Part shown: in pieces, positions 8,351 to 15,575 of the stretch | Layout: each line of letters opens with the position of its first letter | How positions within the stretch are numbered: position 1 is the first letter of the stretch | Source of the DNA: Bradyrhizobium neotropicale | GTDB lineage: Bacteria > Pseudomonadota > Alphaproteobacteria > Rhizobiales > Xanthobacteraceae | Direction of reading: 5' to 3' | NCBI RefSeq assembly: GCF_001641695.1 | Contig: NZ_LSEF01000043.1 | Location: forward strand, 1 to 39,544 | DNA length: 39,544 nucleotides | Notes under the pieces: model-generated | What the model saw: the letters and a program-made list of their open reading frames with translations, nothing else | The model's database searches: none | Told to the model about the DNA's origin: nothing | Made by a program: the position numbers and the translations under genes

Positions 8351-9334
8351 ATGCAACGAACGGGTCGCCTGCTGGCTGTCATCGCCGCATTATGCATTCC
8401 CGCGCTACCGACCGAGGCCCACGCGCAAAAGTACCCGGCGCGTCCGGTCAAGGTCATGGTCGGGTTCAGCGCGGGCGGTCCGGTCGACGTGGTGGCGCGC
8501 ATCGTCGGCGACCGGCTCGGCAACAAGCTCGGACAGCCCTTCGTGGTCGAGAACCGGGCAGGGGCCAACGGCATGATCGCCGCCGAGGTGGTGGCGCACG
8601 CCGATCCCGACGGACAGACGATCCTCGTCTGCAACTCATCGACGATCACGCTCAATCCGACGCTGTTCAAGGATATTCGCTATGAGCCGCAGCGAGACTT
8701 CGCGCCGCTCACCACCGTCGTCTCGGCGCCGCTCGTGCTGGTGGTCAACCCCGAGAACCCGAAGACCGCCAACATCAGGACCGTGGCCGATCTCGTTGCC
8801 GCGGCGAAGGCGGCGCCTGGCGAGCTCGCTTACGGCTCGGGCGGCAACGGCAACCTCGCGCATCTCGCGATGGAGCTCTTGAGCCAGCGCGCCGGCATCA
8901 AGATGATCCACGTGCCCTATCGTGGCGGTTCGGCGTCCGAGGTGGCCATCCTCGCGCAGGAGGTGCTGGCGGTGTTCGATCCGCTCTCCGCCGTGCCGCT
9001 GGTCAAGGCCGGAAAGCTGCGCGCGCTCGCGGTATCCTCGGCTGAGCGGTTGCCGTCGCTGCCGGACGTGCCGACCGTCGCGGAAGCGGGCTATCCGGAT
9101 TTTGACATCAGCTTCTGGGTCGGATTCTTCCTGCCGAAGGCGACGCCTGCGCCGATCATCGAGACGCTGCATCGGGAGATCGTCGCGGCCGCCAGCGATC
9201 CGGTGTTGCAGGAGCGTCTGGGGACGCAAGGCGTCGTGTCCGTGCTGAGCCCGGCCGACTATGCAGCGAAGATCGCGAAAGAGACCAGGGAGCTTGCCGA
9301 GGTCGTTGCGGCGGCGAACATCAAGTCAGAGTAG
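8351..9334 (+). CDS. tripartite tricarboxylate transporter-type (Bug) periplasmic binding protein
   Basis: The 327-aa product belongs to the Bug/TctC family of periplasmic receptors for carboxylates and similar small acids. A signal peptide ends near residue 25 (AHA-QK). Family motifs are YPARPVKVMVGFSAGGPVDV, FVVENRAGANGMIAA, IKMIHVPYRGGS and LPSLPDVPTVAEAG. ATG 8351 follows GGGGAGAG and is much better than the upstream in-frame starts. No TctA or TctB membrane genes are present, so it is an orphan, as is common for this family. It converges with the Liv transporter genes and could serve another transporter or a sensor. Ligand unknown. Confidence 0.9.
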   Translation: MQRTGRLLAVIAALCIPALPTEAHAQKYPARPVKVMVGFSAGGPVDVVARIVGDRLGNKLGQPFVVENRAGANGMIAAEVVAHADPDGQTILVCNSSTITLNPTLFKDIRYEPQRDFAPLTTVVSAPLVLVVNPENPKTANIRTVADLVAAAKAAPGELAYGSGGNGNLAHLAMELLSQRAGIKMIHVPYRGGSASEVAILAQEVLAVFDPLSAVPLVKAGKLRALAVSSAERLPSLPDVPTVAEAGYPDFDISFWVGFFLPKATPAPIIETLHREIVAAASDPVLQERLGTQGVVSVLSPADYAAKIAKETRELAEVVAAANIKSE

Positions 9335-9371
9335 GGGGCTTGTGCATGATGGAGCGGCAGGCTCCGCTGTA

Positions 9372-9541
9372 CCTCTCCCGCAAGCGGGAGAGGCATAGGC
9401 CGCCTTCGGCGGCTGTTCCTCTAAGAGACGCCGAGGCGAAGCCTCGGCTCTGGCGTAGCGCCGGGTGAGGGTTCTTTCCGCTTGGGATTGTCCCGTTGCG
9501 GAGACACCCTCTCCACAGCCCTCTCCCGCAAGCGGGAGAGG
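9372..9541. repeat. mosaic intergenic repeat, copy A
   Basis: This 170-bp element is bounded by two identical 22-bp palindromes (9372-9393 and 9520-9541; CTCTCCCGCAAGCGGGAGAG core). Inside are a GGCCGCC-TTC-GGCGGC-type hairpin, a GCCGAGGCGAAGCCTCGGC dyad and GCCGGGTGAGGG. The same order of blocks recurs at 24769-24956 and 37419-37588. It lies exactly between two converging stop codons (9334 and 9559). Confidence 0.85.
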
Positions 9542-9558
9542 AAGCGCACCTGTTTCGG

Positions 9559-12099
9559 TCACAGCCACAGGATCTGCTTGCGATAGCCGAGATCGTTGAG
9601 CAGCGGTGCCGCCGGTCCCTGGTGGAACACGGCGCCGCGCTCCAGCGCGAAGACGCGGTCGGCGAGCGCCAGCACGAGGTCGAGATTGTGTTCGACGATC
9701 ACGATCGACATGTGCCGGCGGAGCTGGTCGAACACCTTGAACAGCTCCAGCGTGACGGCCGGCGCAAGGCCCTCGAAGGGCTCGTCGAGCAGCAGCAGGC
9801 GGACATTGCCCGACATCGCACGGGCGACCGCAACCATCTGCTGCTCGCCGCCGGAGAGATAGTCGGCCGCGACGTTCGTGCGCTCCTTCAGGCGCGGAAA
9901 ATAGTGCAGGATCTGCTCCTCGTCCCAGACCACGCCGCCGCGGCCGTCGGTCTTGCGCGCAAGGCGGCCGAGCGCGAGGTTTTCGCGCACGGTCATGCCG
10001 GCGAACAGGCCGCGTCCCTGCGGCACATAGCCGATGCCGCGGCGCGCGATGTCGGGCGCGGGGAGGCTTGCGATGTCGTCGCCGCGATAGCTGATGCTGC
10101 CGCTTGCCGCCGGCACGAGGCCGGCGATGGTCTTCAGCAGCGTCGACTTGCCGGCGCCGTTGCGCCCCAGCAGCGCGACGATCTCGCCTTCGCGCACGTC
10201 GAGCGCGGCGTCGCTGAGGATGTGGCTCTTGCCGTAGAAGGTGTTGACGCGATCGAGGCGCAGCACGGTGGCGCGCTCGCCCACGGTCTCGCCGCTGCGC
10301 TGATGCTCGACGGCGGGGATGCCCTTGCCGGTGTAGATCTCCTGCACGCGCAGATCGGCCCGCACCGCCTTGGGGCAGTCCGACATCAGCACCTCACCCT
10401 GATTCATCACGGTGACGATTTGTGAGAAGCCGAGCACGCGGTCGATGTCGTGCTCGACGATCAGCACGGGAATGTTGGCGGCGATGTTCTTGACAAGGTT
10501 GGACACCCGCTCACGCTCGGCCGCGGCAAGGCCCGCAAGCGGCTCGTCGAGCAGCAGCACCTGCGGCTTGGAGCCGAGCGCGATGCCGAGATCGACCAGC
10601 CGCTGTCCGCCATAGGAGAGCTCGCCGCCCTCGATGGCCTCGATGCCTTCGAGGCCGAGGAATTTGATCAGCGCGGCGGTCTCGGCGTGGATCTCTTCAT
10701 ACGCGTCGATGTCGTTCCAGATGTTGAAGCGCATCGTCCGCCGCGCCTGTAGCGACAGGCGCAGATTTTCGTAGATGGTCAGGCCGCGAAACAGGTTGGT
10801 GATCTGGAACGAGCGCGCCAGTCCCTGATGGCAGATCAAATTCGCCGGCACGCCGGCGATGTCGCGGCCGTTGAGGCGGATGGTGCCTTGATCGGGCGCG
10901 TAGAGGCCGGAGACCAGGTTGAACAGCGTGGTCTTGCCGGCTCCGTTCGGTCCGATCAGCGCGTGGATCTCGCCGGCGGCGACATTGATGCTCGCATTCT
11001 CGACCGCGCGGATGCCGCCGAACTTCTTGGAGACGGCGCCGACCTCGAGCACAGTGCCTCTTGGCGCCTCCGGCCGCAAAAAGTCGGGCAGCGGCAGGCC
11101 GTCATAGATCCTGCGCCGGCTCATCGCGGCGGACTCTTCCGCGGCGGGACGGAAGCGGCGCATGATCAGCGAACCGATCCCGATGAGGCCGCCGGGCGAA
11201 TACATCACGAAGGCCACGAAGGTGAGGCCGAACCAGAACAGCCAGTCCGACGTCCAGATCGAGAACAGCTCGCGGAACAGGATGAAGAACAGCGCGCCGA
11301 GCGCAGGTCCCAGCAGACTGCGCATGCCGCCGATGACGACCATCGCCAGAAGCTCGCCGGCAAACGGCACCGAGACGGCTTCGGCCGAGACGAGATAGTT
11401 CAGGAACGCGATCAGCGCGCCGGCAAGGCCTGTGATGACGGCAGAGATCACGAACACCGCGAGCTTGTACCGCTCGATCGGATAGCCCTGAAAGCTCGCG
11501 CGCAACTGGTTCTCGCGGATCGCCACCAGCACATGCCCAAACGGCGAGCGCACGAGGCGCATGAGGACATAGAGCGCGACGAGCCCGATCATAGCGACCA
11601 CCGCATAATAGTTGAGCGCGCCGTCGAGGCTCATGGGGCCGATATCGCCGCGCTTCAGCCCGCCGAGGCCGTCCTCGCCGCCGGTCAGGCTCGTCCAGCG
11701 GAAGGCGGTGGTGTAGACGAGCGCGGCCAGCGCGAGCGTCAGGAGCGAGAAGTACACGCCGCGCCGGCGCAGGATCAGCATGCCGATCGCGCTCGACGCG
11801 ATCGCGACGACGACCATCGAGAACAGCAGCGGCAGCCAGATCTCGCCGGGGAAGAAGCGCAGCTGGATCAGGCCGGCGGCGTAGGCGCCGATGCCGAACC
11901 AGGCGCTGTGGCCGAACGAGACGAGGCCGGTATAGCCGATGCAGAGGTTGAGCCCCATGGTCGCGATCGCCAGTCCGACGATCCAGGTGCCGGTGTTCAC
12001 CGATAGGCCGAATGCTCTGAGCACGAACGGCAGCGCAATGACCGCCGCAGTCGCGATCAGCAGCGGCCTCAGTCGGTCGATGGTCGAGGCACGGGTCAT
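9559..12099 (-). CDS. LivM-LivG-LivF fusion: branched-chain amino acid-type ABC permease plus two ATPases
   Basis: One 846-aa chain carries three normally separate subunits. Residues about 1-315 are a LivM-type permease with multiple membrane segments (NLCIGYTGLVSFGHSAWFGI is the family signature). Residues about 349-595 are a LivG-type ATPase: Walker A GPNGAGKT 383-390, signature LSYGGQR 494-500, Walker B LLLDEP ending at 520, H550. Residues about 610-846 are a LivF-type ATPase: GRNGAGKS 645-652, LSGGE 748-752, LLLDEP ending at 773, H804. All motifs are intact and no stop interrupts the two linkers. Its start overlaps the livH stop by four bases. Despite the family name, such importers also carry amides, aromatic acids and other organic acids. 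Confidence 0.95.
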   Translation of the reverse strand: MTRASTIDRLRPLLIATAAVIALPFVLRAFGLSVNTGTWIVGLAIATMGLNLCIGYTGLVSFGHSAWFGIGAYAAGLIQLRFFPGEIWLPLLFSMVVVAIASSAIGMLILRRRGVYFSLLTLALAALVYTTAFRWTSLTGGEDGLGGLKRGDIGPMSLDGALNYYAVVAMIGLVALYVLMRLVRSPFGHVLVAIRENQLRASFQGYPIERYKLAVFVISAVITGLAGALIAFLNYLVSAEAVSVPFAGELLAMVVIGGMRSLLGPALGALFFILFRELFSIWTSDWLFWFGLTFVAFVMYSPGGLIGIGSLIMRRFRPAAEESAAMSRRRIYDGLPLPDFLRPEAPRGTVLEVGAVSKKFGGIRAVENASINVAAGEIHALIGPNGAGKTTLFNLVSGLYAPDQGTIRLNGRDIAGVPANLICHQGLARSFQITNLFRGLTIYENLRLSLQARRTMRFNIWNDIDAYEEIHAETAALIKFLGLEGIEAIEGGELSYGGQRLVDLGIALGSKPQVLLLDEPLAGLAAAERERVSNLVKNIAANIPVLIVEHDIDRVLGFSQIVTVMNQGEVLMSDCPKAVRADLRVQEIYTGKGIPAVEHQRSGETVGERATVLRLDRVNTFYGKSHILSDAALDVREGEIVALLGRNGAGKSTLLKTIAGLVPAASGSISYRGDDIASLPAPDIARRGIGYVPQGRGLFAGMTVRENLALGRLARKTDGRGGVVWDEEQILHYFPRLKERTNVAADYLSGGEQQMVAVARAMSGNVRLLLLDEPFEGLAPAVTLELFKVFDQLRRHMSIVIVEHNLDLVLALADRVFALERGAVFHQGPAAPLLNDLGYRKQILWL

Positions 12100-12971
12100 T
12101 CGAACTTCTCGATGCGTTCGCCGAGCAGGCCGCGCGGGCGGACCAGCAGCACCAGGAACATCAGGATGTAGATCGAGGCCTCACCGGCTGCCGGCTCGAA
12201 ATGAATGGCGATGCCGCGCACGACGCCGACGAGGAGAGCGGCGATGACGACGCCCCAGAAGCTGCCGAGGCCGCCGATCACGACGACGACGAAGGCGACC
12301 GTCATGATGTCCGCGCCCATCGCCGGATGGACGGTCGTGATCGGCGCGAAGAAGGCGCCGCCGAGTGCGGCCATGCCGACGCCGAGCATGACGATCGCGG
12401 TCATGTAGGGCTGCAGGCGGATGCCGAGCGCGGCGACCATGTCCGGCCGCTGGATGCCGGCGCGCACCACGCGTCCGAACGAGGTCTTGTGCAGCAACAG
12501 CCAGACCGCGACCAGCACGATGGCGACCACCGCGAGGATCAGCAGGCGGTAGCGCGAGAACAGGAAGTCGCCGAGGATCACCGAGCCGCGGAAGCTTTGC
12601 GGGATCTCGGTCGACACCGGTGCGGCGCCCCATATCATGCGAATCGCCTGCTCCGCGACCATCGCAAGGCCAAAGGTCACGAGCAGGCTGAGGATCGGGT
12701 CGGCCGTGTAGAAGCGGCGCAGGATGAAGCGCTCAAAGAGGATGCCGAGCACGGCGACCGCGAGCGGCGAGATCACCACGGAGGCGCCGAAGCCGAGATG
12801 CTTCACCAGCTCGACGAAGACATAGGCGCCGAGCGCGTAGAAGGCGCCATGCGCGAGATTGACGATGCCGCCGACGGAAAAGATCAGCGACAGCCCGAGC
12901 GCGATGAGAAGGTAATAGCCTCCGAGCACGAGACCATTCACCACCTGTTCCAGCAAGAACTCGAACTGCAT
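12096..12971 (-). CDS. LivH-type ABC transporter permease
   Basis: The 291-aa product is an inner-membrane permease of the branched-chain amino acid/HAAT importer class. The signature GLSLIFSVGGIVNLAHGAFY near the N-terminus and VVVIGGLGSFWGVVIAALLV near the C-terminus are characteristic; at least seven hydrophobic segments are visible. It would pair with the LivM part of the fusion protein encoded immediately downstream, whose start overlaps this stop (ATGA at 12096-12099). It lies 85 bp after the binding-protein gene, with a hairpin in the gap. The substrate cannot be inferred from the permease alone. Confidence 0.93.
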   Translation of the reverse strand: MQFEFLLEQVVNGLVLGGYYLLIALGLSLIFSVGGIVNLAHGAFYALGAYVFVELVKHLGFGASVVISPLAVAVLGILFERFILRRFYTADPILSLLVTFGLAMVAEQAIRMIWGAAPVSTEIPQSFRGSVILGDFLFSRYRLLILAVVAIVLVAVWLLLHKTSFGRVVRAGIQRPDMVAALGIRLQPYMTAIVMLGVGMAALGGAFFAPITTVHPAMGADIMTVAFVVVVIGGLGSFWGVVIAALLVGVVRGIAIHFEPAAGEASIYILMFLVLLVRPRGLLGERIEKFE

Positions 12972-12995
12972 GTTGCGTCCATCGCTGTGGCAAAA

Positions 12996-13021
12996 CGGCG
13001 CCGGCGTTCGTGCCGGCGCCG
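12996..13021 (-). terminator. attenuator-like hairpin between binding-protein gene and livH
   Basis: A perfect 10-bp stem (CGGCGCCGGC) with a 6-base loop is followed on the minus strand by TTTT (12992-12995). It lies between the stop of the binding-protein gene (13057) and the start of livH (12971). Such a structure could terminate part of the transcripts or protect the 3' end of the upstream message, keeping the binding protein in excess over the permeases. The U-run is short, so read-through is expected. Confidence 0.6.
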
Positions 13022-13056
13022 CTGACCGCCAATCGGCTTTGCCGCGCGCGTGCGCG

Positions 13057-14301
13057 TCAGGCCTTCATCTCGCAGGGGTTCTGTTCCCTGGTCGGATAGA
13101 TCGATTCCAGCGGATCGTTTGCGGCCGGCACCGCTTCGCCCAGCACCAGCATGTCCCACTGGTCCTTCATCTGGTCCTTCGGCTTCACGGTGAACGGATA
13201 GGCCTCTTGCACCATCTGGTGATCCCAGGAGCGGAAATAGGCCTTGCGCGCCTTCATGATGTCGAACTGCGTCTGCTTCTCGAAATAGGCGATCAGCTCG
13301 TCGCTCGCGGTCGACTTGGTGGTGTTGATCGCCTCTGCCAGCAGCTTGAGCGTCACATATTCGATCCAGGCGTGGTTCTCCGGCGGCTTGCCGTATTTCT
13401 TGGTGAAGGCCGCGACGAAGGCCTGCGACGCCGGATTGATCAGCGTGTGATACCACACCGTCGGCCAGGTGCCGCCGAGATTGCCGGCGCCGGCCGCCCA
13501 GGCATCGCCGGTGTTGAGGTTGAAGCCGACCAGCGGATAGGGCAGGCCGAACTCGGCATATTGCTTGACGAGATTGGTGACCTGGTTGCCGGCGAGGTTG
13601 CAGCAGACCACGTCGGGCTTGGCCTGCCGCACTTTCAGGAGATACGGGCTGAAATCGGTGACGTCGATCGCGATCAGCTCGTCGCCGATCAGGTTGGCGT
13701 CGTGCGAACCGAAGAACCCTTTCGCTGCCTTCAACAGGTCGTGGCCGAAGATGTAGTCGGCCGTCAGCGTGAAGAACTTCTTGCCCCTCACCATGCCCTT
13801 CTGCGACAGCGCGGTGCCGACCGCGTTGACCATCACGGTGTTCGGGATATCGCAGTGGAAGGAGTACTTGTTGCAGTTCTTGCCGCGCAGCGCATCCGAG
13901 CGCGCGCCGGTCGATAAGAACACCTTCTTGTTGCGCTCGGCGACCTGCATGATGGTGAGCGAGGAGGCCGAGGAGATCTCGCCGAGCAGCACCACCGCGC
14001 CGTCCTGCTCCAGCATGCGCTGCGCCTTGGTGGCGGCGGTTGCGGGATTGATCGAGTCTTCCGAGAGCAGGTCGATCTGCTTGCCGAGAACGCCGCCGGA
14101 CTGGTTGACCTCTTCCGCCGCGAGCCTCACGCCGAGCTGCGCGTAGCTGCCGATCACGCCGAGAAAGCCGGTCAGCGGCGTCAGATGCCCGATCCGGATC
14201 TTCTCGGCCTGGGCCTTCACGATCGATGGAAACCCAAGTGCGGACGCGCCTACGAAGGCTGCGCTCGCCTTTAACAACGTCCGTCGGCGGTAGCGGATCA
14301 T
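13057..14301 (-). CDS. Liv-type ABC transporter periplasmic substrate-binding protein
   Basis: This 414-aa protein delivers the ligand to the LivH/LivMGF importer encoded downstream. The N-terminus (MIRYRRRTLLKASAAFVGAS) has a twin-arginine-like export signal with cleavage near residue 31. The mature part begins KIRIGHLTPLTGFLGVIGSY, typical of the Peripla_BP_6 fold, with GVRLAAEEVNQSGGVLGK in the first helix. ATG 14301 follows GGAGGAG; the longer frame to 14343 lacks one. A perfect 14-bp palindrome lies about 40 bp upstream. The ligand is unknown; sequence class is closer to amide/urea and aromatic-acid binders than to classic LivK, but that is impression only. Confidence 0.9.
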   Translation of the reverse strand: MIRYRRRTLLKASAAFVGASALGFPSIVKAQAEKIRIGHLTPLTGFLGVIGSYAQLGVRLAAEEVNQSGGVLGKQIDLLSEDSINPATAATKAQRMLEQDGAVVLLGEISSASSLTIMQVAERNKKVFLSTGARSDALRGKNCNKYSFHCDIPNTVMVNAVGTALSQKGMVRGKKFFTLTADYIFGHDLLKAAKGFFGSHDANLIGDELIAIDVTDFSPYLLKVRQAKPDVVCCNLAGNQVTNLVKQYAEFGLPYPLVGFNLNTGDAWAAGAGNLGGTWPTVWYHTLINPASQAFVAAFTKKYGKPPENHAWIEYVTLKLLAEAINTTKSTASDELIAYFEKQTQFDIMKARKAYFRSWDHQMVQEAYPFTVKPKDQMKDQWDMLVLGEAVPAANDPLESIYPTREQNPCEMKA

Positions 14302-14341
14302 GTCTGTCTCCTCCCGGGTGCATCGCGTGCCTCCCTTCAAC

Positions 14342-14355
14342 ATCGGATATCCGAT
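14342..14355. promoter_or_regulatory. 14-bp palindrome, candidate regulator operator
   Basis: ATCGGATATCCGAT is a perfect dyad located 41 bp upstream of the binding-protein start and about 85 bp from the end of the iclR-type gene. IclR-family proteins often bind dyads of about this length, and the neighbouring regulator is the obvious candidate. No second copy was found at the divergent ThDP operon. Confidence 0.5.
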
Positions 14356-14440
14356 ATTGTGAGAGACGTTTTTCTAATGCTGGAGGATAATCCCGAACGA
14401 GGTTGCCGGTGTCAACCGGCAAAATCGCCGCTTGCGCGCC

Positions 14441-15352
14441 TCAGACCTTTTGCGTGAGCGCCTTGTGCGCCGCGCCTTTGGCGCCGAATTCGGCCGACAG
14501 GCGGCCCGCCGCGGCCTGGACGACCTGCGCGCTTGCGTGCAGCGCCTGGTTGGAGAGCCGCCAGATCGGCCCGGAAATGCCGAGCGCGCCGATCACCTGC
14601 CCGGTGAAATCGGTCACGGGGACGGCGACGCAGCGTACTTCCGGGTTGAACTCGCCATCGTCGAAGGCGACCCCGGTGCGCTGCACCTCGGCAATCTCGC
14701 GCATCAGTACGCCCGCATCGGTGATCGATTTTGGCGTCGACGGCTTCAGTTCCGCGTGATCGAGGAACCGCTTGAGCTGCTCGGGCCTGAGCGAAGCCAG
14801 GATGATCTTGCCGAGCGCGGTACAATGGGCCGGCCGCACCACGCCGACGCGGTCGGTCAGTTGAAACGCGCCGGGGCCGCTGGTGCGGGCGATGACGATC
14901 ACGGCATCGCCCATGCGCACGGCAAAATGGCTGCTTTCGCTGGTCTGGCGCGACAGTTCCTCCAGCACGGGCGTTGCGACATTGACCATCTCGATCTCGT
15001 CGAGTGCGCTGGCAGCGAGCGCGAACAGCGGCCGGCCGATGCGATAGCGCTTGTTGTCCTTCTCCTGGCGGAGGTAGCCGAGCGAGACCAGCGTCTTCGC
15101 AAGATGGAAAGTCGTCGAGTTGTGCAGGCCGACGAGCTTGCTCAATTCCGCAAGTCCAATTCCTTCGCGATGACGCGCCACCTCTTCGAGGATCGAGAAG
15201 GCGCGGCCGAGCGACTGAACGCCGCCGCCGCGTTGCTTCTCCTCGGCTTCGTCGTCGCCATTGGCCTGGGGTGCGGGGACCAGTTTGGCGACCGCGGCCT
15301 TGCGCGGGCTCGCCGCTTTCTCGCTGGTGCTGGCCTTGGTACGCGATCTCAA
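14441..15352 (-). CDS. IclR-family transcriptional regulator
   Basis: The product is a 303-aa regulator with a disordered, charged N-terminal tail (about 1-42), a winged helix-turn-helix (about 45-107: GRAFSILEEVARHREGIGLAELSKLVGLHNSTTFHLAKTL region) and a C-terminal effector-binding domain (about 120-295). IclR proteins commonly control nearby catabolic and transport genes in response to an organic acid. TTG 15352 is preferred because GAGGGGG lies eight bases upstream; another TTG at 15373 is also possible. The gene sits between the Liv transporter operon (same strand) and the divergent ThDP enzyme operon, so both are likely targets. Confidence 0.88.
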   Translation of the reverse strand: MRSRTKASTSEKAASPRKAAVAKLVPAPQANGDDEAEEKQRGGGVQSLGRAFSILEEVARHREGIGLAELSKLVGLHNSTTFHLAKTLVSLGYLRQEKDNKRYRIGRPLFALAASALDEIEMVNVATPVLEELSRQTSESSHFAVRMGDAVIVIARTSGPGAFQLTDRVGVVRPAHCTALGKIILASLRPEQLKRFLDHAELKPSTPKSITDAGVLMREIAEVQRTGVAFDDGEFNPEVRCVAVPVTDFTGQVIGALGISGPIWRLSNQALHASAQVVQAAAGRLSAEFGAKGAAHKALTQKV

Positions 15353-15468
15353 GGAACGGTCCCCCTCTGGCAATCCGTCGTGACTCGATGCCCGACACTA
15401 GCACGCAACCACGCAAGCGTCGGAGCCGAGCCCGCGTTTCCTCTGGAAGAAGACTATCACAATATAAA

Positions 15469-15497
15469 TTGACGTACAGCATTATGAGAAATAGGGT
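15469..15497 (+). promoter_or_regulatory. candidate sigma-70-like promoter of the ThDP operon
   Basis: TTGACG (15469-15474) and TAGGGT (15492-15497) are separated by 17 bp. Transcription would start near 15504, about 70 bp before the start codon at 15576. Immediately upstream, TCACAATAT (15457-15465) also occurs in the transcription direction beside the palindrome upstream of the binding-protein gene. Confidence 0.45.
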
Positions 15498-15575
15498 GCC
15501 CGCGGCCCAGTGATGACCGGCCGCGTTCCCCGCATCGGTACATAAGAAGTCGTCGGGCCGAAGGGAGACGGGTTG

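Noticed and set aside
9326..9568. Minus-strand open frame across mosaic repeat copy A
   Set aside because: The peptide comes from the repeat itself, a known kind of spurious ORF.
10828..12006. Plus-strand open frame opposite the LivMGF fusion
   Set aside because: It is Asp/His/Arg/Glu-rich without domains and is antisense to a gene with two full sets of ATPase motifs.
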